NCBI RefSeq assembly: GCF_900176485.1
Contig: NZ_FWYD01000001.1
Span: 434,001 to 498,000, forward strand
Direction: 5' to 3'
DNA length: 64,000 bases
Source: Primorskyibacter flagellatus
GTDB taxonomy: Bacteria; Pseudomonadota; Alphaproteobacteria; Rhodobacterales; Rhodobacteraceae
Position numbers and translations under genes: made by a program
Part shown: positions 24,559 to 32,300 of the stretch, one piece after another
How the letters are laid out: each line of letters opens with the position of its first letter
Position numbering within the stretch: the stretch's first letter is position 1
Notes under the pieces: model-generated
The model's input: the letters and a program-made list of their open reading frames with translations, nothing else
Database searches by the model: none
Told to the model about the DNA's origin: nothing

Positions 24559-25455
24559 TCAAGTCAGTGCTTCAAGACGTGCGACCTCGCGGCGCAATCC
24601 GTCCGCCAGTGCTGCGGCAAGGCGGTTCATCCGTTCCAGCTTTCGGTCGTCAGCATGGCGTATCAGATAAAAGCTGCGGGTCAGCCAGATCTCATGGGTC
24701 AGAACACGGCGCACATTCGATGTGGACGGAATGGCAAAGTCATGCACCACGCCCAGACCCGCCCCCTGCCGCACCCAGTGAAATTGGACCGAGACCGAAT
24801 TGGACGCCAGCGCCACGCGGGTCAGGCCGAATTCATCCAGATAGTCCAATTCCTTGTCAAAGATCATGTCCGGAATATAACCGATCAAACGATGCCCGCG
24901 CAGCGCTTGCGTGGTTTCGATCGGCCCGTTTTGGTCCAGATAATCCAGTGACGCTGCCAGATGCAGTTGGTAATCGGTGATCTTCTGCACGCTCAGCCGC
25001 CCGGTTTGCGGCGGGCTGACGGCGATGGCCATGTCCGCCTCGCGCTTGGAAAGATTCACCACGCGGGGCAAGGCGACGATCTGGATTTCAAGATCGGGAT
25101 TGGCGCTGGAAATTTCGGCACAGACCTGCGGCAGCAGGAAATTTGCGCAGCCATCCGGTGCACCGATGCGAATCTGACCTGAAAGCGCACCGGTGCCGCC
25201 CGTCACGGCCTCTTGCGCCGCCTGCATCGCCTGCTCCGCGCGTTCCGCATGGGTGATCAAGCGCTGGCCTGCTTCTGTCAGCGCATAGCCCAGCGGCGAC
25301 TTGACAAAAAGCGGCGCACCGAGGTCTTGCTCCAGCCGCGAGATCCGCCGCCCTACCGTCGCGGGGTCCATCCGCAGGACGCGCCCCGCCGCCGACAGGC
25401 TTTCGCCACGCGCGACCCCCAGAAAGATCCGCATATCGTCCCAGCCCTGCGCCAT
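24559..25455 (-). CDS. LysR family transcriptional regulator
   Basis: The product has 298 residues. The N-terminal winged helix-turn-helix is MRIFLGVARGESLSAAGRVL...ATVGRRISRLEQDLGAPLF (about 8-51), followed by a type-2 periplasmic-binding-like effector domain (about 90-290). AGGGGGG precedes the ATG at 25455; longer in-frame openings run into the divergent promoter and mmsA. It is divergent from mmsA, which is the usual arrangement for a regulator of its neighbour. The intergenic space has two TGCAA-type repeats 42 bases apart that could be its sites. The inducer is unknown; valine-derived acids are a guess. Confidence 0.9.
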   Translation of the reverse strand: MAQGWDDMRIFLGVARGESLSAAGRVLRMDPATVGRRISRLEQDLGAPLFVKSPLGYALTEAGQRLITHAERAEQAMQAAQEAVTGGTGALSGQIRIGAPDGCANFLLPQVCAEISSANPDLEIQIVALPRVVNLSKREADMAIAVSPPQTGRLSVQKITDYQLHLAASLDYLDQNGPIETTQALRGHRLIGYIPDMIFDKELDYLDEFGLTRVALASNSVSVQFHWVRQGAGLGVVHDFAIPSTSNVRRVLTHEIWLTRSFYLIRHADDRKLERMNRLAAALADGLRREVARLEALT

Positions 25456-25465
25456 TTGCCCCCCT

Positions 25466-25521
25466 TTGCATTTCTGCAATGTCTTTTTGGCAAATTGGGC
25501 CTTCTTTCCGCATTTTTGCAA
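25466..25521. promoter_or_regulatory. Candidate LysR binding sites between LysR gene and mmsA
   Basis: TTGCATTTCTGCAA at 25466-25479 is a perfect dyad. CCGCATTTTTGCAA at 25508-25521 matches it in 11 of 14 positions, with a start-to-start distance of 42 bases (four turns). This paired layout is usual for LysR regulators. A GGAGGAA ribosome-binding site for mmsA follows. Confidence 0.5.
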
Positions 25522-25563
25522 GACTATTGTGGCGGCAATCTCGGATCCAAGGAGGAATATCGG

Positions 25564-27063
25564 ATGCAGGAACTCAGCCACTATATCAATGGCAAGCACG
25601 TCAAGGGCACGTCGGGCCGGTTTGCCGATGTGATGAACCCGGCCACGGGCGAAGTGCAGGCCAAGGTGCCGCTGGCGACCGTCGAAGAGTTGAACGATGC
25701 CGTTGCCAAGGCCGAAGAGGCGCAAAAAGCCTGGGGCGCCACCAACCCGCAGCGCCGCGCGCGGGTGATGATGAAATTCGGCGCGCTGATCAACGAGCAT
25801 ATGGACGAGTTGGCAGAGTTGGTCAGCCGCGAGCATGGCAAGACCCTGCCCGATGGGCGCGGTGACGTGCAGCGCGGGCTGGAAGTCGTCGAGGTTTGCA
25901 TGGGCGGGCCGTCGCTGCTGAAAGGCGAGTTCACCGATGATGGTGGCCCCGGCATTGACCTGTATTCCATGCGCCAGCCACTGGGTGTAGTTGCCGGCAT
26001 CACGCCGTTCAACTTCCCCGCGATGATCCCACTGTGGAAAATGGCGCCTGCCCTGACCTGCGGCAACGCGATGATCCTCAAGCCGTCCGAGCGTTGCCCG
26101 TCAACCTCTCTGCGTCTGGCCGAGTTGCTGACAGAGGCCGGTCTGCCGGACGGGGTGCTTCAGGTCATCAACGGCGACAAGGAAGTCGTGGATGCGATCC
26201 TCGACAACGACACCGTGCAGGCCGTGGGCTTTGTCGGCTCCACCCCGATTGCGCAATACATCTATGGTCGTGCCGCGAATAATGGCAAACGGGCGCAATG
26301 CTTCGGCGGTGCCAAGAACCACATGATCATCATGCCGGATGCCGATATTGAAAAGGCCGCCGACGCGCTTGTGGGCGCAGGTTTCGGCGCGGCGGGCGAA
26401 CGCTGCATGGCGATCTCTGTTGCCGTGCCTGTGGGCGAGGAAACCGCCGACAGGCTGATGGAAAGCCTGATTCCGCGCGTCGAAAAGCTGAAGGTCGGTC
26501 CCTACACGTCCGGCGACGATGTGGACTATGGCCCTGTCATCACCGCCGCCTCCAAAGAGCGGATCGAGGGGCTGGTCAATTCCGGGGTGGATCAAGGCGC
26601 CAAGCTGGTCATCGACGGGCGAAACTTCAGCCTGCAAGGCTATGAGGATGGCTTTTTCGTCGGCCCATCGCTGTTTGACAACGTGACGCCCGATATGGAC
26701 ATCTACAAGGAAGAGATCTTCGGCCCCGTCCTCAGCACCGTGCGTGCCGAGACCTACGAGGACGCGCTGAACCTTGTGATCGACAATCCCTATGGCAACG
26801 GTACAGCGATCTACACGGCGGATGGCGACACGGCGCGCGACTTTGCCCACCGGGTCAATGTCGGCATGGTCGGCATCAACTTCCCGATCCCGGTGCCGCT
26901 GAGCTACCACACATTCGGCGGCTGGAAGAAATCGGCCTTTGGCGATCTCAACCAATACGGCCCCGATGCGTTCCGGTTCTACACCAAGACCAAGACCGTC
27001 ACCGCGCGCTGGTTCTCGGGCATCAAGGACGGCGGAGAGTTCAACTTCAAGGCGATGGACTGA
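25564..27063 (+). CDS. mmsA: CoA-acylating methylmalonate-semialdehyde dehydrogenase
   Basis: Last step of valine and of inositol/thymine catabolism: methylmalonate semialdehyde plus CoA and NAD gives propionyl-CoA and CO2. The product has 499 residues. The aldehyde dehydrogenase core shows N150 in TPFNFP, GFVGST near 222 and catalytic C281 in GERCMAI. Residues around 130-135 and the C-terminal KTVTARWF fit the MmsA subgroup rather than general ALDHs. AAGGAGGAA precedes the ATG. A hairpin follows, so the rest of the valine genes are a second unit after the YbdK-like gene. Probably controlled by the divergent LysR protein. Confidence 0.93.
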   Translation: MQELSHYINGKHVKGTSGRFADVMNPATGEVQAKVPLATVEELNDAVAKAEEAQKAWGATNPQRRARVMMKFGALINEHMDELAELVSREHGKTLPDGRGDVQRGLEVVEVCMGGPSLLKGEFTDDGGPGIDLYSMRQPLGVVAGITPFNFPAMIPLWKMAPALTCGNAMILKPSERCPSTSLRLAELLTEAGLPDGVLQVINGDKEVVDAILDNDTVQAVGFVGSTPIAQYIYGRAANNGKRAQCFGGAKNHMIIMPDADIEKAADALVGAGFGAAGERCMAISVAVPVGEETADRLMESLIPRVEKLKVGPYTSGDDVDYGPVITAASKERIEGLVNSGVDQGAKLVIDGRNFSLQGYEDGFFVGPSLFDNVTPDMDIYKEEIFGPVLSTVRAETYEDALNLVIDNPYGNGTAIYTADGDTARDFAHRVNVGMVGINFPIPVPLSYHTFGGWKKSAFGDLNQYGPDAFRFYTKTKTVTARWFSGIKDGGEFNFKAMD

Positions 27064-27093
27064 TCCGCGCCTGACGCCGGATAAATGACCAGT

Positions 27094-27122
27094 AAAGGGC
27101 GGCTTCACGGGCCGCCCTTTCG
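27094..27122 (+). terminator. Terminator after mmsA
   Basis: AAAGGGCGGC at 27094-27103 and GCCGCCCTTT at 27111-27120 form a perfect 10-bp stem with a 7-base loop. The T-run is only the three Ts of the stem end. Confidence 0.75.
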
Positions 27123-27200
27123 CCATGTGGCGTTCGCGCGAGGCTTGCCCTGCCCGGCATGCTCTGGTCAACTGACAGAAGCGATCAAGAGGGGCAGCCT

Positions 27201-28328
27201 GTGACAGAACCCGCCTTCAGCATCGGCATCGAGGAGGAATACCTGCTCGTTGACCTTGAGACATACGCCTTGGCCGAAGCGCCGGAAGAGTTGATGGACG
27301 CCTGCACATCAGAGCTTGAACATCAGGTCAGTCCCGAATTCCTGCAATGCCAGATAGAGATTGGCACCAAGGTCTGCGCCGATACCGGCGAGGCGCGCGA
27401 GGACCTTAAACGGTTGCGCAACACAGTGTCGAAACATGCGCGCAAATACGGATTGGCCCCGATCGCCGCGTCCTGCCACCCGCTTGCCGACTGGAAGACC
27501 CAAAGCCACACTGACAAGGACCGCTACAACACACTGGAGCGCGATCTCGGCGGCGTGGCGCGGCGTATGCTGATCTGCGGTTGCCATGTGCATGTCGGAT
27601 TGAACGACGATCTGCTGCGGGCGGATCTGATGCGGCAAATGTCGTATTTCCTGCCGCATCTTCTGGCGCTGTCGACCTCTTCGCCCTATTGGCAGGGGCA
27701 GGACACCAAGATGGCGTCTTACCGCATCTCTGTCTTTGACAACCTGCCCCGCACCGGCCTGCCCCCGCAATTCGAAAGCTGGCAGGATTTTCAACGCTCT
27801 GTCGATGTCCTGATAGAACTGGGCGTGATCGAAGATATCTCGAAAATCTGGTGGGATCTGCGTCCCTCCGCACAGTTTCCAACGCTGGAAACGCGCATCA
27901 TGGACGTGTCGCCCCGGCTTGAGGACACGCTGGCGCTGGCGGCACTGAACCAATGCCTGCTGCGGATGCTGTGGCGGCTTCGCGTCAAGAACCAACGCTG
28001 GCGAATTTATGATCGCTTCCTGATCAGCGAAAATCGCTGGCGGGCGCAGCGCTACGGCGTCACCGAAGGGCTGATTGATTTTGGCCGGGGCGAAATCGTC
28101 CCGTTTCACGAATTGGTCGATGAACTGATCGCGCTTGTCGAAGAGGACGCAGGCACCCTGAAATGCATGCGAGACATCGAACAGTTGCGCCGCATCGCCG
28201 CGGATGGAACATCATCAACCCGGCAACGCGAGGTGCTGGCGACAGCCAAAGCGGACGGCAAGGACCACGAAGGGCAGATGCGCGCCGTTGTTGCCCATCT
28301 GGTCGAGGAGTTCCACGAAGGGCTTTGA
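27201..28328 (+). CDS. YbdK-type carboxylate-amine ligase (glutamate-cysteine ligase family 2)
   Basis: The product has 375 residues with a GTG start; AAGAGGGG lies upstream, and the family N-terminus ([13 protein letters not shown]) then starts at about residue 6. An ATG at 27159 would add 14 unrelated residues. The GCS2 signatures are [10 protein letters not shown], the CGCHVHVG segment near 128 and [14 protein letters not shown] near 232. The family couples a glutamate-type carboxylate to an amine with ATP; the physiological product of YbdK-type proteins is uncertain. It sits inside the valine-degradation region without an obvious pathway link. It could be transcribed with the downstream acyl-CoA dehydrogenase. 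Confidence 0.87.
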   Translation: MTEPAFSIGIEEEYLLVDLETYALAEAPEELMDACTSELEHQVSPEFLQCQIEIGTKVCADTGEAREDLKRLRNTVSKHARKYGLAPIAASCHPLADWKTQSHTDKDRYNTLERDLGGVARRMLICGCHVHVGLNDDLLRADLMRQMSYFLPHLLALSTSSPYWQGQDTKMASYRISVFDNLPRTGLPPQFESWQDFQRSVDVLIELGVIEDISKIWWDLRPSAQFPTLETRIMDVSPRLEDTLALAALNQCLLRMLWRLRVKNQRWRIYDRFLISENRWRAQRYGVTEGLIDFGRGEIVPFHELVDELIALVEEDAGTLKCMRDIEQLRRIAADGTSSTRQREVLATAKADGKDHEGQMRAVVAHLVEEFHEGL

Positions 28329-28466
28329 CGGGGACCGGAAATGGCGACACGTTTTCTGATCGGAAGGCAGCCAGATCATTGGGACATGCCCTTGAACACT
28401 CGAAACACTCCTGCAACAAACCCGAATTAACCATTCGTTCAATTCACTACCGCCGGAGGGGACATC

Positions 28467-29612
28467 ATGGATTTCGCGCTGAGCGAGGAACAGACCGCCA
28501 TTTTCGACATGGCACGCGCCTTCGGGCAGGAACATATCGCACCCTTCGCGCGCGACTGGGAAAAGCAGGGCACCATCCCCAAAGATCTGTGGCCGCGGGT
28601 GGCGGAACTTGGCCTCGGCGGGATCTATGTGTCCGAAGATTTCGGTGGATCGGGTCTGTCGCGGCTTGATGCCACGCTGGTCTTCGAGGCGCTGGCAATG
28701 GCCTGTCCCGCCGTGGGGTCGTTCCTGTCGATCCACAATATGTGCGGCGGCATGATCGACAAGTTCGGCAGTGAAGAGACGAAGGCGAAATGGCTTCCTG
28801 ACCTCTGCACCATGTCGAAACTGTTCAGCTATTGCCTGACCGAGCCCGGTTCAGGCTCTGACGCGTCTGCCCTGCGGACCCGTGCCAACAAGACGAATGA
28901 GGGCTATGTGCTGAACGGCACCAAGGCCTTTATCTCGGGCGCGGGCTATTCAGACGCCTATATCACCATGGTCCGCACCGGCGAAGACGGGCCAAAGGGC
29001 ATCTCGACCGTCGTGATCGAGGATGGCACAGCGGGTCTTAGCTTTGGCGGGCTGGAGGACAAGATGGGCTGGCGCGCGCAACCCACCGCCCAGGTGCAAT
29101 TCGACGATTGCACCGTGCCGCTTGACCACCTGATCGGCGAAGAGGGGCGCGGTTTTTCCTATGCGATGGCGGGGCTGGATGGCGGCCGTCTGAACATCGC
29201 GGCCTCCGCGCTTGGTGGCGCCCAAAACGCGCTGGACCTGACGCTGGCCTATATGGGCGAGCGCAAGGCCTTCGGCCAGACCATCGACCGGTTTCAGGCG
29301 CTCCAGTTCCGGCTGGCGGAAATGGAGGTCGCGCTGCAATCGGCACGGATCTTCCTGCGTCAGGCCGCGTGGAAGCTGGACAATCAGGCACCCGATGCCA
29401 CAAAATTCTGCGCCATGGCAAAGCTTTACGTCACCGACGCGGCCTTTGATGTGGCCAACCAATGCCTGCAACTGCATGGCGGCTATGGCTATCTCGGCGA
29501 TTACGGAGTCGAAAAGATCGTCCGCGATCTGCGCGTGCATCAGATCCTCGAAGGCACGAACGAGATCATGCGCCTGATCATCTCGCGTCAGATGTTGGCA
29601 GAGCGGGCATGA
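28467..29612 (+). CDS. Acyl-CoA dehydrogenase, likely isobutyryl-CoA dehydrogenase
   Basis: FAD enzyme that oxidises a short branched acyl-CoA to the enoyl-CoA. The product has 381 residues with the full three-domain architecture: helical N-domain, beta barrel with CLTEPGSGSDASALRT near 127, and helical C-domain with the catalytic base E362 in LEGTNEIMR. The catalytic Glu sits at the usual short-chain/IBD position. GGAGGGG lies before the ATG. The stop overlaps the next start (ATGA). Its substrate is assigned to isobutyryl-CoA because the following genes encode 3-hydroxyisobutyryl-CoA hydrolase and 3-hydroxyisobutyrate dehydrogenase. Confidence 0.9.
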   Translation: MDFALSEEQTAIFDMARAFGQEHIAPFARDWEKQGTIPKDLWPRVAELGLGGIYVSEDFGGSGLSRLDATLVFEALAMACPAVGSFLSIHNMCGGMIDKFGSEETKAKWLPDLCTMSKLFSYCLTEPGSGSDASALRTRANKTNEGYVLNGTKAFISGAGYSDAYITMVRTGEDGPKGISTVVIEDGTAGLSFGGLEDKMGWRAQPTAQVQFDDCTVPLDHLIGEEGRGFSYAMAGLDGGRLNIAASALGGAQNALDLTLAYMGERKAFGQTIDRFQALQFRLAEMEVALQSARIFLRQAAWKLDNQAPDATKFCAMAKLYVTDAAFDVANQCLQLHGGYGYLGDYGVEKIVRDLRVHQILEGTNEIMRLIISRQMLAERA

Positions 29613-30655
29613 GCATGGACAGTCACATCCGCCGCGAAGGCCGCGCCGGACGGATCACCCTGACCCGCCCGAAGGCGCTGAACGCGTTGACCTATGACAT
29701 GTGTCTCGACATCGCGAAAGCGTTGGAGGATTGGCGCGATGATCCGAACGTGGACCTGCTGATCCTCGACGGGCAAGGCGACAAGGCGTTCTGCGCCGGT
29801 GGCGATATTGCCGAGATGTACCGTACCGGGGCGCATGGCGACTACGCCTATGGGCGGCAATTCTGGCATGACGAATACCGGATGAATGCGGCGCTTGCCG
29901 AGTATCCCAAACCTGTCGTCAGCCTGATGCAGGGCTTCACGATGGGCGGCGGTGTCGGTCTGGGCGGGCATGCCTCGCACCGGATCGTGGGCGATAGCAG
30001 CCGAATCTCCATGCCCGAATGCGGTATCGGCTTTGTGCCGGATGTCGGCGGGTCCTGCCTTCTGGCGCGCGCGCCGGGCAGGCTTGGCGAATATCTTGGC
30101 CTGACCGCCGCGCGGATGGGTCCGGGCGACGCGATCCATGCGGGATTTGCCGACGCTTTCGTGCCAGAGGATGCGTGGCCCCAGCTTATCGCGACGCTTG
30201 AACAGAGCGGCGACATCACAGCAATCTCAGCGGCGTCGCGTCCCGCACCGGAAAGCACACTCGCCGGGCACCAGTCGCGGATCGACACGCTGTTCAGTAC
30301 AGATACGCTTGCCGATCTCGTAGCAGCGCTGCGTCAGGACAGCAGCACCTTTGCCGCCGAGACCCTCAAGGCCATGATGCGATCATCCCCGTTGTCGATG
30401 GCGCTGACGCTGGAAATGCTGCGCCGGTTGCGTTCCGGGCCGTTGACGGTCCGGGATGCGTTGGCGCTTGAATATCGCGTCTCTTGGCGCATCATGGAAC
30501 ACGGCGATTTTCTGGAAGGGATCCGCGCCGCGATCATCGACAAGGATCGCAACCCGAACTGGCGGCACAATATCGACGGCGTGCCTGCGGATGAGGTGTC
30601 GCAGATGTTGCAACCGCTGGGCGCTGACGTATTGAGTTTCGACGGAAAGGATTAA
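29609..30655 (+). CDS. 3-hydroxyisobutyryl-CoA hydrolase (crotonase superfamily)
   Basis: Hydrolyses 3-hydroxyisobutyryl-CoA to free 3-hydroxyisobutyrate in valine breakdown. The product has 348 residues, longer than a plain enoyl-CoA hydratase and right for HIBCH. Crotonase elements are ALNALTYDMCL, FCAGGDIAEMY (oxyanion-hole region), GFTMGGGVGLGG, and MPECGIGFVPDVGG with the catalytic acidic residues; the extended C-terminal helical part follows. It could instead be called an enoyl-CoA hydratase/isomerase. The start at 29609 overlaps the dehydrogenase stop, and the next gene begins three bases after its own stop. Confidence 0.88.
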   Translation: MSMDSHIRREGRAGRITLTRPKALNALTYDMCLDIAKALEDWRDDPNVDLLILDGQGDKAFCAGGDIAEMYRTGAHGDYAYGRQFWHDEYRMNAALAEYPKPVVSLMQGFTMGGGVGLGGHASHRIVGDSSRISMPECGIGFVPDVGGSCLLARAPGRLGEYLGLTAARMGPGDAIHAGFADAFVPEDAWPQLIATLEQSGDITAISAASRPAPESTLAGHQSRIDTLFSTDTLADLVAALRQDSSTFAAETLKAMMRSSPLSMALTLEMLRRLRSGPLTVRDALALEYRVSWRIMEHGDFLEGIRAAIIDKDRNPNWRHNIDGVPADEVSQMLQPLGADVLSFDGKD

Positions 30656-30658
30656 CGC

Positions 30659-31531
30659 ATGAAGATCGGGTTTATCGGATTGGGCAATATGGGCGCGCCG
30701 ATGGCCGCCAATCTTGTGAAGGCCGGACATGATGTGATCGGCTTTGACGTGGCGGGTGCCACGGCCGAGGGCGCATCAGTGGCGAAAAGCGCCGCGGAGG
30801 CCGCAACAGGGGCCGATGTCGTCATCACCATGCTGCCCAGTGGCGCGATTTTGCGCGATGTCGCGGACCAGATCATCCCGGCCATGACAAATGGCGCGGT
30901 GTTTCTGGATTGCTCTACTGTCGATGTGGACAGTGCGCGCGCCGTGGCCGAGCAGGCGCAGGCGGCGGGCCTGTCAGCGCTGGACGCGCCGGTATCCGGC
31001 GGGGTCGGTGGAGCTGCGGGCGGGACGCTGACCTTCATGGTGGGCGGGGACGACACAGGCTTTGCCAAGGCCGCGCCACTGTTCGAGGTCATGGGCCAGA
31101 AAGCGGTGCATTGCGGTCCGTCGGGCAACGGGCAGGCCGCGAAGATCTGCAACAACATGATCCTAGGCGTCACCATGATTGCCACATGCGAGGCCTTCGC
31201 GCTGGCCGACAAGCTGGGTCTTGCGCGCGAGGCAATGTTCGACGTTGTCTCCACCTCTTCAGGCTATAGCTGGTCGATGAACGCCTATTGTCCGGCACCG
31301 GGGGTTGGTCCGCAATCACCCGCCGATAACGGATACCTGCCAGGTTTTGCGGCCGAACTGATGCTGAAAGACCTTGGCCTGTCGCAGCAGGCTGCGGATG
31401 CGGCGGATGCTGACACGCCGATGGGCGCGGCCGCACTGGAACTCTACAAGCGGTTTGTCGAGGACGAGGATGGCAGAGGCAAGGATTTCTCTGCCATGCT
31501 GCCGCGATTCGAGAAACGCGCGCGGAGTTGA
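30659..31531 (+). CDS. mmsB: 3-hydroxyisobutyrate dehydrogenase
   Basis: NAD-linked oxidation of 3-hydroxyisobutyrate to methylmalonate semialdehyde, which MmsA then uses. The product has 290 residues. The Rossmann motif GFIGLGNMGAPMAANL is at 4-19, the substrate motif LDAPVSGGVGGA at 108-119, and the catalytic K162 in GNGQAAKICNN, with N166. It ends a tight three-gene unit (dehydrogenase, hydrolase, mmsB). Confidence 0.94.
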   Translation: MKIGFIGLGNMGAPMAANLVKAGHDVIGFDVAGATAEGASVAKSAAEAATGADVVITMLPSGAILRDVADQIIPAMTNGAVFLDCSTVDVDSARAVAEQAQAAGLSALDAPVSGGVGGAAGGTLTFMVGGDDTGFAKAAPLFEVMGQKAVHCGPSGNGQAAKICNNMILGVTMIATCEAFALADKLGLAREAMFDVVSTSSGYSWSMNAYCPAPGVGPQSPADNGYLPGFAAELMLKDLGLSQQAADAADADTPMGAAALELYKRFVEDEDGRGKDFSAMLPRFEKRARS

Positions 31532-31605
31532 TCTGTGTCATATTCCGCGAATTGTATATGTCGTTAAGCTCAGCCTCGAATGAAACCTTCATTGGAGAAA
31601 AGAAA

Positions 31606-31809
31606 ATGCTTGCGAAAAACATGGGCCAGACCGACCGGATGATCCGCGCCGTGCTGGGCGTCGTGCTGCTGCTGTTGGTCTTCACGTCGCTTACGGGCGG
31701 TTGGGCTTGGATTGCGGGCGTCGTCGGCGTGGCGATGCTGGCGACGGCGGCCATGGGCTCCTGCCCGCCCTATGCGCTGCTCGGCATCAACACCTGCAAG
31801 ACCAAGTAG
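31606..31809 (+). CDS. Small DUF2892/YgaP-type membrane protein
   Basis: A 67-residue protein. It has an N-terminal NMGQTDRMIRAVLG motif, two hydrophobic segments (about 17-30 and 33-47) and a CPPYALLGINTC end, which are the marks of the DUF2892 family (the membrane part of YgaP-like proteins). GGAGAAAAG precedes the ATG at 31606; the frame also allows 31558 with a weaker context. Two cysteines (C53 and C64) frame the last loop and could be redox-active; that is speculation. Confidence 0.85.
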   Translation: MLAKNMGQTDRMIRAVLGVVLLLLVFTSLTGGWAWIAGVVGVAMLATAAMGSCPPYALLGINTCKTK

Positions 31810-31917
31810 GCAAGTCGCCGCCGCATGACGGCAAGGATCCGCGCGCGAAACTGAAACAGCTGGAACATTTCTGGATACCGGCGCATTGGCGTTTGGAACG
31901 ACTCTGGAGAAACAGTC

Positions 31918-32277
31918 ATGCACATGAAACTTGCTGCCATCGCCATGCTTGCCGGATTGATGACGGTTGGCACGGCTTCTGCGGGACTTGCCGGGCCGAA
32001 GGCGTGCCCCCCGGGACTGACCAAGAAGAGCCCGGCCTGCGTCCCACCCGGACTTGCGAAGAAGCAAGGCATTCGGGATGACGATCATGACCGCTACCAT
32101 TACCGCGTCGGCGAGGTCGTGCGGCGCGGCGATTACATAATCATCCGCGAACCGGGTCGTTATGGGCTGGACCCAAGCGACACCTACTACCGCGTGGGTG
32201 ATCAGGTGCTGCGGGTCGACCGTGAAACACGCGAGGTGCTGGACCTGATCGGTGCGGTTGCTGCGATCCTCGATTGA
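31918..32277 (+). CDS. Small secreted protein of unknown function
   Basis: A 119-residue protein with a signal peptide: MHMKL, a hydrophobic core and TASAG cleavage near residue 22. The mature part has two short CPPGL/CVPPGLAKK repeats (about 31-48), then a basic/acidic region ending in a motif DxYYRVGDQVLRVDRETREVLDLIG. This resembles RcnB-like periplasmic proteins of alphaproteobacteria. It converges on uvrA, ending 23 bases from the uvrA stop. Proteins of this sort are sometimes mislabelled as excinuclease subunit because of that neighbour; nothing in it supports DNA repair. GGAGA lies before the ATG. Confidence 0.8.
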   Translation: MHMKLAAIAMLAGLMTVGTASAGLAGPKACPPGLTKKSPACVPPGLAKKQGIRDDDHDRYHYRVGEVVRRGDYIIIREPGRYGLDPSDTYYRVGDQVLRVDRETREVLDLIGAVAAILD

Positions 32278-32300
32278 TCGCAGCGACTGGTAGCAGTGCC

